Source: Enterobacter sp. RIT418
GTDB taxonomy: Bacteria; Pseudomonadota; Gammaproteobacteria; Enterobacterales; Enterobacteriaceae
NCBI RefSeq assembly: GCF_003057745.1
Contig: NZ_QBJD02000009.1
Span: 152,063-216,062 of the forward strand
Reading direction: 5' to 3'
DNA length: 64,000 nt
Position 1 is the first letter of the stretch, and each line of letters starts with the position of its first letter. Shown piece after piece: positions 31,529 through 40,017 of the stretch. Under the pieces are notes generated by a model. It worked only from the letters and a program-made list of their open reading frames with translations. It searched no databases and was not told where the DNA came from. A program made the translations under genes and the position numbers.

Positions 31529-32781
31529 TGCGCCAGCTCCTGCGGGATCAGCCAGTTTACGGCGGACCAGGTGCGCGCCATCTCGCGCTCGGCCTGGTTT
31601 ACCGCCAGTTCCGTATCCAGCACGCTTCGGCGTGCCTCCAGCAGCGCGGGAAGATCCGATTGTCCCGAGCGATACTGGGCCGTCATGACGTTTAGCCTCT
31701 GGCGCTGCAGCGGTAACACGTCGTCCCGCTGACGCTGCCACAGGGCCTGCGCCGCCTGATACTGCGCCACCAGCGTTTGGATCTGCGCCATATGTTCACG
31801 TTTGATAAGCGTGAGCTGGTCCACCGCCTGCATGGAGCGGGAAACGTCGGCGGCATACGCTTTGTCCTGCCTTTTGGACTGAAACAGCGGAAGATCGACG
31901 CTAAACATTACGCCCGCCATGTCGTCATAGCCTTCAGCGCGATGGGCGTAATACACCTCTACGTCAACGTCGGGAATGGCCGCCACCGCGGATTGCGCCG
32001 AACGGGCCTTTGCCGTTTCCGCTTCGCGTCGGGCGGCTTCCACCTCAGGATGCTGCAGCACGCCCGCCTCCAGGGTAGTGATATCCGCAGGCAGGCGCTG
32101 GTAGCGCGGGAGCGGCCCGCTCGCGTCGGTGATGGTCTGCCCCGTCAGCTGGAGCAGCCTGCTTTGGGCAAGCCTGACGTCGCGACGCGCCAGCGTCTCT
32201 TTGTCGCGCATCGCGCTCAGGGTGACCTGCAATGCCAGCACGCTGTCCGGGGCGGAACCGCCGGCTCCGACGCTCGCCTTTTGTACGCCGCGCTGGCGTT
32301 CCGTTTCGCCGACCAGCGCGCTGGCGGTTTTCAACGCCTGCTGCGCAAGCGCCAAATCCAGCCACGCCTGCGCGGTATCGCGCTGAAGCGCCGCGCGGAT
32401 CGCCTCAGACTTTGCCAGCACGCCCCGTGCCTGCGCCTGGAACGTCTGCGCCTTGCGCTCGCGCTTCTCGGTGCTGACGTAGCTTTGCATGATGCCAATT
32501 TTCTGCATGGTCATGCCTTCCCGCGTCATTCGCCGGTCGTTGCTGCCCTGTACGGGCACGTTTTCAATGCCAAACTTCAGCTTCGGGTCGGGTAATTGCG
32601 TGGCGGAATCGGCCATCGCATCCAGCGCCTGCGCCTCGTTGCGGCTGGCGGAAAGTTCGGCTGAATAGCGTTGGGCTTCGGCGAGGGTCTGTTCAAGCGT
32701 CCACGGCTCCGCCTGTACGGCGGAGCTCAAGAGGCCGAACAGCACCCCACCGAGCCACAGGCCCAGTGTGTGTTGTTTCAT
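31525..32781 (-). CDS. cusC: CusC-like outer-membrane efflux channel (TolC family)
   Basis: This 418-residue TolC-superfamily protein has a Sec signal peptide ending VQA/EPW. The mature part is long alpha-helical hairpins with the repeated Gln/Ala-rich heptads of this family. It is shorter than E. coli CusC and lacks its lipobox cysteine, so it resembles CzcC-type channels more than CusC proper. It would form the outer-membrane duct for the CusBA pump. Eleven bases separate it from the cusF-like gene upstream. Confidence 0.85.
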   Translation of the reverse strand: MKQHTLGLWLGGVLFGLLSSAVQAEPWTLEQTLAEAQRYSAELSASRNEAQALDAMADSATQLPDPKLKFGIENVPVQGSNDRRMTREGMTMQKIGIMQSYVSTEKRERKAQTFQAQARGVLAKSEAIRAALQRDTAQAWLDLALAQQALKTASALVGETERQRGVQKASVGAGGSAPDSVLALQVTLSAMRDKETLARRDVRLAQSRLLQLTGQTITDASGPLPRYQRLPADITTLEAGVLQHPEVEAARREAETAKARSAQSAVAAIPDVDVEVYYAHRAEGYDDMAGVMFSVDLPLFQSKRQDKAYAADVSRSMQAVDQLTLIKREHMAQIQTLVAQYQAAQALWQRQRDDVLPLQRQRLNVMTAQYRSGQSDLPALLEARRSVLDTELAVNQAEREMARTWSAVNWLIPQELAQ

Positions 32782-32792
32782 GGTGTCCTCGC

Positions 32793-33107
32793 CTAGCGCT
32801 GCGGCGTCAGCGAGACAATCTGGAAACCCTCGCCCGCGCGTTCGAGGATGAAGGTCACCTTGTCACCCGGCTTCGCGCCGTTCAGCACGGCACCGGAAGA
32901 TAAGGTAAAGGGCATGGTCATGGCTGGCCATTTCAGTTCGGGTATGGCGTCATGCTGGAGCATGACCGATTGCGCAGAGAATGACTGGACAACCCCGCGG
33001 CCCTGCCAGCGCTGCGCCGAAGGGGCGACAGCCTCGTTGGCCTGAGCGGCATAAGGGGCGAAAGAAAGCGATGCGCCAAGCAGCGCGGAGAAAAATAAAG
33101 CACGCAT
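32793..33107 (-). CDS. cusF: CusF-like periplasmic copper/silver chaperone
   Basis: This 104-residue secreted OB-fold protein has a signal peptide ending AQA/NEA. The Cu(I)/Ag(I) site of CusF is recognisable as His52, Trp60, Met63 and Met65 (HDAIPELKWPAMTM), including the tryptophan that makes a cation-pi contact. The gene order here is F-C-B-A, unlike the C-F-B-A order of E. coli. Confidence 0.9.
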   Translation of the reverse strand: MRALFFSALLGASLSFAPYAAQANEAVAPSAQRWQGRGVVQSFSAQSVMLQHDAIPELKWPAMTMPFTLSSGAVLNGAKPGDKVTFILERAGEGFQIVSLTPQR

Positions 33108-33156
33108 GATAAAGCTCCTGTTAAACGTAAATTAAAATCAACGAATTAACAGGTTT

Positions 33157-33558
33157 TTATTCTCTAAACCGGCAATAGCGAATCGTTGCCGGTGGCCCCA
33201 CGGCGGGCGGGTTAACGGACCATGCAGAATAGCCAGCAGAGCGGCATTCCGGCACGTTCAGGGCGATCGTCATTGCTGACGGGAGCGCGACGAGCTGCGG
33301 CTGGGCCGGTTCTTTCTGAACCTGATCCGGCACGCAGTGCTTCTCGCACAGCGGCGATGCGTCGGACGCGTCCTGCGGCGCGGCGTTGCCCATCATCTCC
33401 ATGTGCTGGATAGCGGCAACCTCTCCGCGAAGATCGATGGAGCAATCGTGAGACGCAACCGCAACCTGACTCTGGATCAGCAGCCAGCCAAAGGCCATCA
33501 AAAACATCAACAGATGCTTTTTGAGAAAGCGCAGGCGGTAGGTCCAGCTGGCGTGCAT
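33157..33558 (-). CDS. Uncharacterised Cys/His/Met-rich secreted or membrane protein
   Basis: This 133-residue protein leads the efflux operon. Residues 12-35 form a signal or membrane segment after a basic N-terminus. The rest carries SHDC (Cys39), HMEMM (52-56), CEKHC (Cys71, Cys75), Cys105 and a C-terminal PPATIRYCRFRE motif (Cys129). Clustered thiol, imidazole and thioether groups suggest periplasmic metal binding. It resembles small proteins that accompany copper-resistance loci (DUF2946-like), but I cannot assign the family with certainty. The gap to the cusF-like gene is 49 bases. Confidence 0.75.
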   Translation of the reverse strand: MHASWTYRLRFLKKHLLMFLMAFGWLLIQSQVAVASHDCSIDLRGEVAAIQHMEMMGNAAPQDASDASPLCEKHCVPDQVQKEPAQPQLVALPSAMTIALNVPECRSAGYSAWSVNPPAVGPPATIRYCRFRE

Positions 33559-33590
33559 AGCGGCGTCATCGGGTGATGAAAAGTGGGCCG

Positions 33591-33596
33591 AGTATA
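33591..33596 (-). promoter_or_regulatory. -10 element for the efflux operon
   Basis: TATACT on the minus strand, about 33 bases before the first ATG of the operon; the -35 region (GTTCAA, 17 bases away) is weak, as expected for an activator-dependent metal promoter. No CueR- or CusR-type box was recognised. Confidence 0.4.
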
Positions 33597-33797
33597 AGCG
33601 GGAAAAGAAAACATTGAACAGCGCGTTTAAAGAGATTTACGTTTTTTATCCGGTATCTGTTAATTATCCTCAGCACGCTAACAATTTAGTAGCAGATTAA
33701 TGACATATAATACGCATTCAGGCGGTCAATAAAGTCATGACATAAATGTTGTACCGATGGCAAAATAATGCCGATATCTTCTTTAGTCATCCATTTA

Positions 33798-33811
33798 TTG
33801 ATTTTAATCAG
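33798..33811 (+). promoter_or_regulatory. FNR-like site upstream of dcuC
   Basis: TTGAT-TTTA-ATCAG matches the FNR consensus TTGAT-N4-ATCAA at nine of ten positions. Its centre would be at -41.5 for a start near 33846, about 52 bases before the ATG. E. coli dcuC is known to be induced anaerobically by FNR. Confidence 0.7.
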
Positions 33812-33897
33812 CTATGGATGATGGTTAATTCGGCACATTTCATCCTTCTTTTTTATTGATTTTTTTACTCTTGGGCTGCAAGGATACAGGGGAAACC

Positions 33898-35271
33898 ATG
33901 CTAACGTTTATCGAACTCCTTATTGGAGTCGTCGTCATTGTCGGCGTTGCGCGCTACATCATCAAAGGCTATTCCGCGACGGGCGTACTGTTTGTTGGCG
34001 GCCTGACGCTGCTAATTATCAGCGCGCTCATGGGCCACCAGGTTCTGCCTGCCAGCGAAACCAGCACCGGCTATACGGCCACCGACATCGTTGAATACAT
34101 AAAGATTCTGCTCATGAGCCGCGGCGGCGATCTGGGCATGATGATCATGATGCTGTGCGGTTTCGCCGCCTATATGACCCACATCGGCGCGAACGACATG
34201 GTGGTGAAGCTGGCGTCCAAGCCGCTCAAGTTTATTAACTCCCCGTACCTGCTGATGATCGCCGCCTATTTCGTTGCCTGCCTGATGTCCCTCGCCGTCT
34301 CCTCGGCGACCGGCCTCGGCGTGTTATTAATGGCGACCCTGTTCCCGGTGATGGTAAACGTGGGCATTAGCCGCGGCGCGGCGGCGGCCATTTGCGCCTC
34401 CCCTGCGGCGATTATTCTTTCCCCAACGTCCGGCGACGTGGTGCTGGCGGCCAAAGCCGCTGAAATGTCGCTGATCGACTTTGCCTTTAAAACCACGCTG
34501 CCTATTTCTATTGCCGCCATTATCGGCATGGCCATTGCGCACTTCTTCTGGCAGCGCTATCTCGATAAAAAAGAGAACATACATCACGAGATGCTGGACG
34601 TGAGTGAGATCACCACCACCGCGCCCGCCTTTTACGCCATTCTGCCGTTCACCCCGATTATTGGCGTGCTGATTTTTGACGGTAAATGGGGTCCGCAGCT
34701 GCACATTATTACCATTCTGGTGATCTGCATGCTGCTGGCGGCGGTGCTGGAATTTGTTCGCGGCTTCAATACGCAAAAAGTCTTTGCGGGCCTGGAAGTG
34801 GCCTATCGCGGCATGGCCGATGCCTTTGCCAGCGTGGTGATGCTTTTGGTGGCCGCGGGCGTGTTTGCCCAGGGCCTGAGCACCATCGGCTTTATTCAGA
34901 GCCTGATCTCCATCGCCACCTCGTTCGGTTCGGCCAGCATTATCCTGATGCTGGTGCTGGTGGTGTTAACCATGCTGGCGGCGATGACCACCGGTTCCGG
35001 TAACGCCCCGTTCTATGCTTTCGTTGAGATGATCCCGAAGCTGGCCCATTCATCCGGCATTAACCCGGCCTATCTGTCGATTCCTATGCTGCAGGCATCA
35101 AACCTCGGACGCACCATTTCCCCGGTCTCCGGCGTCGTGGTCGCCGTTGCCGGTATGGCGAAAATCTCTCCGTTTGAAGTGGTAAAACGCACCTCGGTCC
35201 CCGTCGTCGTGGGCCTGATCATCGTAATAATCGCCACGGAAATTATGGTCCCCGGCTCTGCCATAAGCTAA
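33898..35271 (+). CDS. dcuC: Anaerobic C4-dicarboxylate transporter DcuC
   Basis: This 457-residue inner-membrane carrier has about twelve helices and mainly exports succinate during anaerobic growth. It agrees with E. coli DcuC along almost its full length and differs mostly in a shorter C-terminus. I start at MLTFIELLIG behind AGGGGAA; an in-frame ATG at 33856 would add 14 unlikely residues. It is flanked by a FNR-like site upstream and a terminator downstream. Confidence 0.95.
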   Translation: MLTFIELLIGVVVIVGVARYIIKGYSATGVLFVGGLTLLIISALMGHQVLPASETSTGYTATDIVEYIKILLMSRGGDLGMMIMMLCGFAAYMTHIGANDMVVKLASKPLKFINSPYLLMIAAYFVACLMSLAVSSATGLGVLLMATLFPVMVNVGISRGAAAAICASPAAIILSPTSGDVVLAAKAAEMSLIDFAFKTTLPISIAAIIGMAIAHFFWQRYLDKKENIHHEMLDVSEITTTAPAFYAILPFTPIIGVLIFDGKWGPQLHIITILVICMLLAAVLEFVRGFNTQKVFAGLEVAYRGMADAFASVVMLLVAAGVFAQGLSTIGFIQSLISIATSFGSASIILMLVLVVLTMLAAMTTGSGNAPFYAFVEMIPKLAHSSGINPAYLSIPMLQASNLGRTISPVSGVVVAVAGMAKISPFEVVKRTSVPVVVGLIIVIIATEIMVPGSAIS

Positions 35272-35285
35272 ATTTCCTGACCATC

Positions 35286-35310
35286 AAAAAGCGCCTCCCG
35301 GCGCTTTTTG
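35286..35310 (+). terminator. Terminator after dcuC
   Basis: AAAAGCGCC / GGCGCTTTTT with a short loop, 15 bases past the stop. Confidence 0.85.
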
Positions 35311-35360
35311 TGCTTTAATAATCCTCAGAAATAAATCACACCCATCTATCAGGAAATTAA

Positions 35361-36170
35361 ATGTTCAGGAAGGATGTCGTTATCCCCTCTGGCGCCATCG
35401 CGCTTGCACTCTGCATATTCTCCGCGCAGGCAGAACCGCTTAAGGCGACGCAGTACGGCGACTTCGATCGCTACGTTCTGGCGCTCTCCTGGCAAACGGG
35501 TTTCTGCCAGAGCATGGTCGAACGCAATCGAAACGAGCCGCCCGAGTGCCGCATGCAAAAAGAGAGCGACCGCAAAACCGATTTTCTGACCGTTCACGGG
35601 CTCTGGCCCGGCCTGCCTAAGTCGGTCGCCGCGCGGGGCGTGGACGAACGCCGCTGGATGCGCTTTGGCTGCGCCACCCGGCCCGTGCCTAACTCGCCGG
35701 AAGCTCGCGCCAGCCGTAAATGTGCGGCCGCCGAAACAGGCTTATCCCTCTCTGCCGCCGCGAAGCTGAACAGCGTCATGCCCGCTGCGGGAGGAAATTC
35801 CTGCCTTGAGCGCTACGAATATGCCAAGCATGGCGTCTGCTTTGGCTTCGATCCGGACGCCTATTTCGGCACCATGGTGCGGATGAATCAGGAAGTTAAG
35901 GAGAGCGCGGTGGGGAATTTTCTGGCGCAGAATTACGGAAAAACCGTAAGCCGCCGCGATTTTGACGCTGCCGTGGCGAAAGGCTGGGGCAAAGAGAACG
36001 TGAAAGCGTTCAAGCTCACCTGCAACGGCAGCCCGGCGTATCTGACGGAAATGCAGATCTCGCTAAAGGCCAGCACCATTAATAATCCGCTCTCGGCAGG
36101 TTCATTTGCTCCGCAGCCGCATCCGGGCAACTGCGGCAAGCAGTTCGTGATTGATAAAGTTGGCTACTGA
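35361..36170 (+). CDS. rna: Ribonuclease I (RNase T2 family)
   Basis: This periplasmic, non-specific endoribonuclease gives 2',3'-cyclic ends. The 269-residue precursor has a signal peptide ending AQA/EPL. Both catalytic segments are intact: TVHGLWPGLP with His79 (CAS I), and RYEYAKHG with Glu153, Lys156 and His157 (CAS II). Several cysteines for disulfides are present. The stop overlaps the convergent flavin-reductase gene by seven bases. K-12 has the citrate fermentation genes between dcuC and rna; they are absent here. Confidence 0.94.
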   Translation: MFRKDVVIPSGAIALALCIFSAQAEPLKATQYGDFDRYVLALSWQTGFCQSMVERNRNEPPECRMQKESDRKTDFLTVHGLWPGLPKSVAARGVDERRWMRFGCATRPVPNSPEARASRKCAAAETGLSLSAAAKLNSVMPAAGGNSCLERYEYAKHGVCFGFDPDAYFGTMVRMNQEVKESAVGNFLAQNYGKTVSRRDFDAAVAKGWGKENVKAFKLTCNGSPAYLTEMQISLKASTINNPLSAGSFAPQPHPGNCGKQFVIDKVGY

Positions 36171-36781
36171 CCCGCACCGGGGCGAACCAGATCGAAGCGA
36201 TGTTCATCGCTGATGCCATAGTAGGCCGTCGGCCCGCCCGCGCGCAGGATGGGCTGCGCCCTGGCGGTCTGGTAAATGCCCTCTTCCAGAAGCGTTTCGG
36301 CGATATGAATTCCGACCACCTCACCCAGCACCAGCCAGGTGTCAATCAGCGTACCGTCGGCGCCCGTAAGCTGAATACGCTGTGAAAGCCGGCACTCGAA
36401 GTTAACCGGGCTTTCCGCTACGCGCGGCGCGCGCACCAGCCTGCTGGCTGCGGGCGTAAGGCCGGCAAAGTTAAATTCATCCTCACCGTGCGGGAGCATC
36501 GCGGAGGTCTGATTCATCGCCTCTGCCAGATCGCGCGTCGCCAGGTTCCAGACAAACTCCCCGGTTTCGGTAATATTGCGCACGCTGTCCTTCCAGCCGT
36601 TGCTGGAAAAACCGATAATCGGCGGGCGGTAGTTAAAGCAGTTAAAGAAGCTATACGGCGCGAGGTTTAGCCGTCCGTCGCTATCGCAGGATGAGATCCA
36701 GCCAATCGGGCGCGGGCCGATAATGGCGTTCAGCGGGTCATGCGGCAGGCCGTGCCCCTGAGACGGTTGGTAAAAGTACAT
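36164..36781 (-). CDS. Flavin reductase-like (FMN-binding split-barrel) protein
   Basis: This 205-residue cytoplasmic protein of the flavin_reduct/DIM6-NTAB group has the typical core RPIGWISSCDSDGRLNLAPYSFFNCFNYRPPIIGFSSN near residues 24-62, which contacts FMN. Homologues are flavin reductases or stand-alone flavin-binding proteins; the substrate cannot be read from sequence. It has no counterpart at this position in K-12. The gap of 86 bases to the hydrolase upstream on the same strand would allow co-transcription. Confidence 0.8.
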   Translation of the reverse strand: MYFYQPSQGHGLPHDPLNAIIGPRPIGWISSCDSDGRLNLAPYSFFNCFNYRPPIIGFSSNGWKDSVRNITETGEFVWNLATRDLAEAMNQTSAMLPHGEDEFNFAGLTPAASRLVRAPRVAESPVNFECRLSQRIQLTGADGTLIDTWLVLGEVVGIHIAETLLEEGIYQTARAQPILRAGGPTAYYGISDEHRFDLVRPGAGQ

Positions 36782-36867
36782 AGTGCTCTCTTTAAGATGG
36801 GCATACGAATTGCGCTTCGCTCATGGCCCTGGTTCAGGACGATCAGCGTAGCGCAATCCGCGAGATA

Positions 36868-37698
36868 TTATGACTGAATAAATTTCAGCAAATCTTCATT
36901 GATCTGATGCTTATGGGTGGTGCAGATACCGTGCGAGCCCCCCTCGTAGACTTTAAGCTCGGCGTTCGGCAGGATTTCCGCCGCCACGCGACCGCAGGTC
37001 TCGATCGGGACGATCTGATCGTCATCGCCGTGGATCACCAGCGTAGGAATGGTCATCTTTTTCAGATCTTCGCGCAGGTCCGTTTCCGAGAACGCTTTTA
37101 CACAGTCGTAAAGCGCCTTGATCGAGCCCTGAAGCCCCTGCTCAACGAAGCTTTCCCGCACCGCTTTGGACTCTTTGGCCCCAGGACGGTTGTAGCCGAA
37201 GAACGCGCTGGTTAGCTCATAGAAGAACGCGGCGCGGTCGTTAACCACCCCTTCCCGAATACCATCAAACACCTCTTTCGGCACCCCGTTCGGGTTGAAA
37301 TCGGTTTTGATCATAATCGGCGTTACCGCCCCAATCAGCGCCGCTTTGGCGACACGATCCGTGCCGTGGCGACCAATATAGCGCGCCACTTCCCCGCCGC
37401 CCGTCGAATGCCCCACGTGAACGGCATCCTTTAGATTGAGATGCGCGGTCAGCTCGGCGAGATCGTCAGCATACTGATCCATGTTGTGGCCGTCCCACGG
37501 CTGCGCCGAGCGGCCATGCCCGCGGCGATCGTGCGCAATGACGCGAAATCCTTTCGACCCCAGATATAACATTTGATCTTCAAAGGCATCTGCCGTTAGC
37601 GGCCAGCCGTGGCTAAACACGATGGGCTGCCCACTTCCCCAGTCCTTAAAGTACAAATAGCTGCCGTCTTTCAAGGTAAGTTTGTCGTAATCGCTCAT
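36868..37698 (-). CDS. Alpha/beta hydrolase (non-haem chloroperoxidase type)
   Basis: This 276-residue alpha/beta-hydrolase has the nucleophile elbow GHSTGG with Ser98, an acid at Asp227 (HGDDDQIVP) and His256 (GGSHGI). The oxyanion HGWPL motif is at residues 30-34. This triad and overall sequence resemble the cofactor-free haloperoxidases/esterases, whose natural substrates are usually esters. It may be co-transcribed with the flavin-binding protein; both sit between rna and rnk, which are adjacent in K-12. Confidence 0.85.
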   Translation of the reverse strand: MSDYDKLTLKDGSYLYFKDWGSGQPIVFSHGWPLTADAFEDQMLYLGSKGFRVIAHDRRGHGRSAQPWDGHNMDQYADDLAELTAHLNLKDAVHVGHSTGGGEVARYIGRHGTDRVAKAALIGAVTPIMIKTDFNPNGVPKEVFDGIREGVVNDRAAFFYELTSAFFGYNRPGAKESKAVRESFVEQGLQGSIKALYDCVKAFSETDLREDLKKMTIPTLVIHGDDDQIVPIETCGRVAAEILPNAELKVYEGGSHGICTTHKHQINEDLLKFIQS

Positions 37699-37869
37699 GA
37701 GATCTCCTGGAAGAAACGCGGGATGCGGATAGGCGCCGACAAAGGGCGCTTAAAAAGAATAATGCAAATTTGAGAGGCTTCACCTTTTTCGCTAAAAATT
37801 CATCTGGCGCATGAATGTGACCCGCATCACTTCAAACTTGCGCATTCAGCAAGTATCATCAGGAGAGTT

Positions 37870-37904
37870 AAACCCTCGCTGCCAGACGGCGAGGGTTTTC
37901 TTTT
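37870..37904 (+). promoter_or_regulatory. rnk leader attenuator-like terminator
   Basis: A perfect 10-base stem AAACCCTCGC / GCGAGGGTTT followed by TTCTTTT lies on the rnk strand 46 bases before its ATG, with a -10-like TATCAT just upstream (37852-37857). A conserved rnk leader with a premature terminator has been predicted in gamma-proteobacteria; this fits it. The region between the divergent hydrolase and rnk is 252 bases and holds nothing else evident. Confidence 0.7.
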
Positions 37905-37950
37905 GGATTGGTTTCTGCGTGACGCGCAGCATTAACGACATGGAGTAAAA

Positions 37951-38361
37951 ATGTCCAGACCTACAATCATCATTAACGAACTTGACGCAGAACGTATCGA
38001 CCGACTCCTGGAAAAACCGGAGTTCGCCTCGCTCCCGGTTGCCGACGCCCTGAACGAGGAGCTTGACCGTGCGCAAATGTGCACGCCCGAGTCGATGCCG
38101 CACGACGTGGTGACGATGAACAGCCAGGTGAAGTTCCGCAACCTGACGACCGGCGAGGAGCTGACCCGCACCCTGGTCTATCCGGCGAATATGACCGACA
38201 GCAGCGCGCAGCTTTCCGTGCTGGCGCCCGTGGGCGCTGCGCTGCTCGGTTTGCGCACCGGTGACACCATTCACTGGGAGCTGCCCGGCGGTGCCTCTGC
38301 CCATCTTGAAGTGCTTGAGTTGCTCTACCAGCCGGAAGCCGCGGGCGAATACCTGCGTTAA
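37951..38361 (+). CDS. rnk: Nucleoside diphosphate kinase regulator Rnk
   Basis: This 136-residue protein has an N-terminal coiled segment (residues 8-45, with [11 protein letters not shown]) and a C-terminal GreA/GreB-type FKBP-like domain. It binds RNA polymerase in the secondary channel region and was found as a regulator of nucleoside diphosphate kinase levels. Length and sequence match E. coli Rnk. The Shine-Dalgarno is GGAG at 37942-37945. Expression probably depends on the leader terminator upstream. Confidence 0.95.
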   Translation: MSRPTIIINELDAERIDRLLEKPEFASLPVADALNEELDRAQMCTPESMPHDVVTMNSQVKFRNLTTGEELTRTLVYPANMTDSSAQLSVLAPVGAALLGLRTGDTIHWELPGGASAHLEVLELLYQPEAAGEYLR

Positions 38362-38395
38362 TCCCCCCCTGCACATGCGCCCTGCGCGCAGACCG

Positions 38396-38416
38396 GAGGA
38401 TGCCATGCATCCTCTT
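38396..38416 (+). terminator. Hairpin after rnk
   Basis: GAGGATG / CATCCTC with a 5-base loop and a short TTT, 34 bases past the rnk stop. It also contains a GGAGG and ATG, but the structure suggests a 3' end. Confidence 0.5.
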
Positions 38417-38499
38417 TGTGCAATTTCACCCAATCCTCCTATTTCCCGCAAAACGGCCTTAATCCACGCTTAATCTGTTTTGGTGCCGCGGGGACGGTC

Positions 38500-38589
38500 A
38501 TGGGTGAGGCGCTGGTTATTACGCTGGTATTTCTTATTATGTTGGCGGTCATCGTCATTGCCGTGCTCTATCTTGAGCGACATGAGTAA
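38500..38589 (+). CDS. Predicted 29-residue single-span membrane protein
   Basis: A short frame encodes MGEALVITLV then FLIMLAVIVIAVLYLERHE. Residues 4-24 form one hydrophobic helix and a charged tail follows. GGGGAC at 38490-38495 is a plausible Shine-Dalgarno five bases upstream. It ends ten bases from the convergent ybdR stop. I do not recognise the family. Length, topology and position between complete genes favour a real small protein over chance, but only conservation or expression data can confirm it. Confidence 0.55.
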   Translation: MGEALVITLVFLIMLAVIVIAVLYLERHE

Positions 38590-38599
38590 GCGCTCAATG

Positions 38600-39838
38600 T
38601 CACACGACCCCGCCAGGAAACGCGTTAACCAGACCTTTGACCTTCTGCTCCGCCGCTTCCGCGGACGCCGCGCCGGGCACCAAAATCACCTTGCGGCACT
38701 CTTCTTCCCGCTTTTCGAAAATTTTGTAGGCGCGCTCCGCATCCGCCAGCGGCAGATAATGCGTCACGATCTCCTCCGGCGTCAGCAGGCCTTTTTCGAT
38801 TAACGGCAGCAGCTCTCCGAGCCACGCATGAACGTGGGTTTGTCCCATCTTAAAGCTCAATCCTTTGTCAAAGGCGTCGCCAAACAGGAAGCCGTGAATA
38901 AACCCGGCATACACTCCCGGCACGCTGACCACCCCGCCGCGCCGCACGGCGGCAATGCACTGGCGCAGCGCTTTGCCGCTGCTGCCTTCAAGTTTGAGGT
39001 TGCTGAGGATCGTTTCCGTGGTGCTACCTTTAGCCTCAAAGCCCACCGCGTCAATAACCGCATCCACGCCTCGCTGGCCGGCCGTTTGCTCAATAATTTT
39101 TTCGGCGGCATCGCTGTCCTCGTCGAAGTTGATGGAGATAGCGCCGTAGCGTTCCTGAGCAAAACGCAGCCGATAGGCATGATGATCGACGATGAAAATC
39201 TGTTCTGCGCCCAGCAGCCGCGCGCACGCGATGGTCAGCAGCCCGACGGGACCCGCCCCAAAGATGGCCACGCTTGAGCCTTTCTCAATCTGGGCGTTCT
39301 TGGCGGCCTGCCAGGCCGTCGGCAGGATATCCGAGAGGAACAGGGCTTTGTCATCTGACAGCAGCTGGGGCACTTTGAACGGCCCCACGTTGCCTTTCGG
39401 CACGCGAACGTACTCCGCCTGGCCGCCCGGCACGCCGCCGTAGAGGTGGCTGTAGCCAAAGAGCGCTGCCGGTGCGGGGATCTGTTTCTTGTTCAGCGCG
39501 GCGCCCTGCCCGGCGTTGGTTTTTTCACAGGCCGCAAACTGATTGATGCGGCAGAAGAAGCAGTCCCCGCAGGCTATCACGAAGGGAATAACGACCCGCT
39601 CGCCCTTTTGCAGCCCCTTCACGTCGCGGCCGCACTCGACGATTTCCCCCATAAACTCGTGCCCAAAGATATCGCCGTGCTCCACCTTCGGGATCTTGCC
39701 TCGATAGAGATGAAGATCAGAGCCGCAGATGGCCGTCGCCGTTACGCGGAGAATAATGTCATCAGGCTGTTCAATGATGGGATCGGGGACATTTTCTACC
39801 TTCACATGGTGTGGACCGTGGTAAGTGAGTGCTTTCAT
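38600..39838 (-). CDS. ybdR: Zinc-dependent alcohol dehydrogenase-like protein YbdR
   Basis: This 412-residue medium-chain dehydrogenase has a catalytic zinc site at Cys38, His60 and Glu61 (CGSD, GHE) and a structural zinc site at Cys90, Cys93, Cys96 and Cys104. A Rossmann NAD site lies at GAGPVG near residues 195-200. It resembles glutathione-independent formaldehyde dehydrogenases, but the substrate of YbdR is not known. Length equals E. coli. It is divergent from uspG, as in K-12. Confidence 0.93.
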   Translation of the reverse strand: MKALTYHGPHHVKVENVPDPIIEQPDDIILRVTATAICGSDLHLYRGKIPKVEHGDIFGHEFMGEIVECGRDVKGLQKGERVVIPFVIACGDCFFCRINQFAACEKTNAGQGAALNKKQIPAPAALFGYSHLYGGVPGGQAEYVRVPKGNVGPFKVPQLLSDDKALFLSDILPTAWQAAKNAQIEKGSSVAIFGAGPVGLLTIACARLLGAEQIFIVDHHAYRLRFAQERYGAISINFDEDSDAAEKIIEQTAGQRGVDAVIDAVGFEAKGSTTETILSNLKLEGSSGKALRQCIAAVRRGGVVSVPGVYAGFIHGFLFGDAFDKGLSFKMGQTHVHAWLGELLPLIEKGLLTPEEIVTHYLPLADAERAYKIFEKREEECRKVILVPGAASAEAAEQKVKGLVNAFPGGVV

Positions 39839-40017
39839 TCGACCTCCAGAGATGCGGGTAAGCTTCTAAAAGGGTAGCTACCCCAGGCGATCCGCCCTGG
39901 AAATATCGGTATTTAAGATTTGTCCTGGCAAAGCAAAAAAGTGCCAGACGGCTAGCAGAAACCCGTATTATTTTGTGGTTGAATGCTTTTAGCGTTTTTA
40001 AACAAGGAGAAACGGGT

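Larger units (their letters stand above)
33559..33897. promoter_or_regulatory. Divergent control region, efflux operon / dcuC
   Basis: This 339-base AT-rich spacer between divergent units contains the efflux -10 at 33591-33596, a perfect TATAAT on the plus strand at 33707-33712 with a weak -35, an FNR-like site at 33798-33811, and the dcuC Shine-Dalgarno AGGGGAA just before 33898. Confidence 0.6.

Noticed and set aside
30326..31741. 71-codon N-terminal extension of the CusB-like adaptor
   Set aside because: It lies inside the cusC-like gene in another frame; the ATGA junction at 31525-31528 gives a normal membrane-anchored N-terminus.
38404..38472. 22-codon ORF with a good GGAGG after rnk
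   Set aside because: The Shine-Dalgarno and ATG are parts of a hairpin (GAGGATG / CATCCTC) that looks like the rnk 3' end, and the peptide has no helix or motif.
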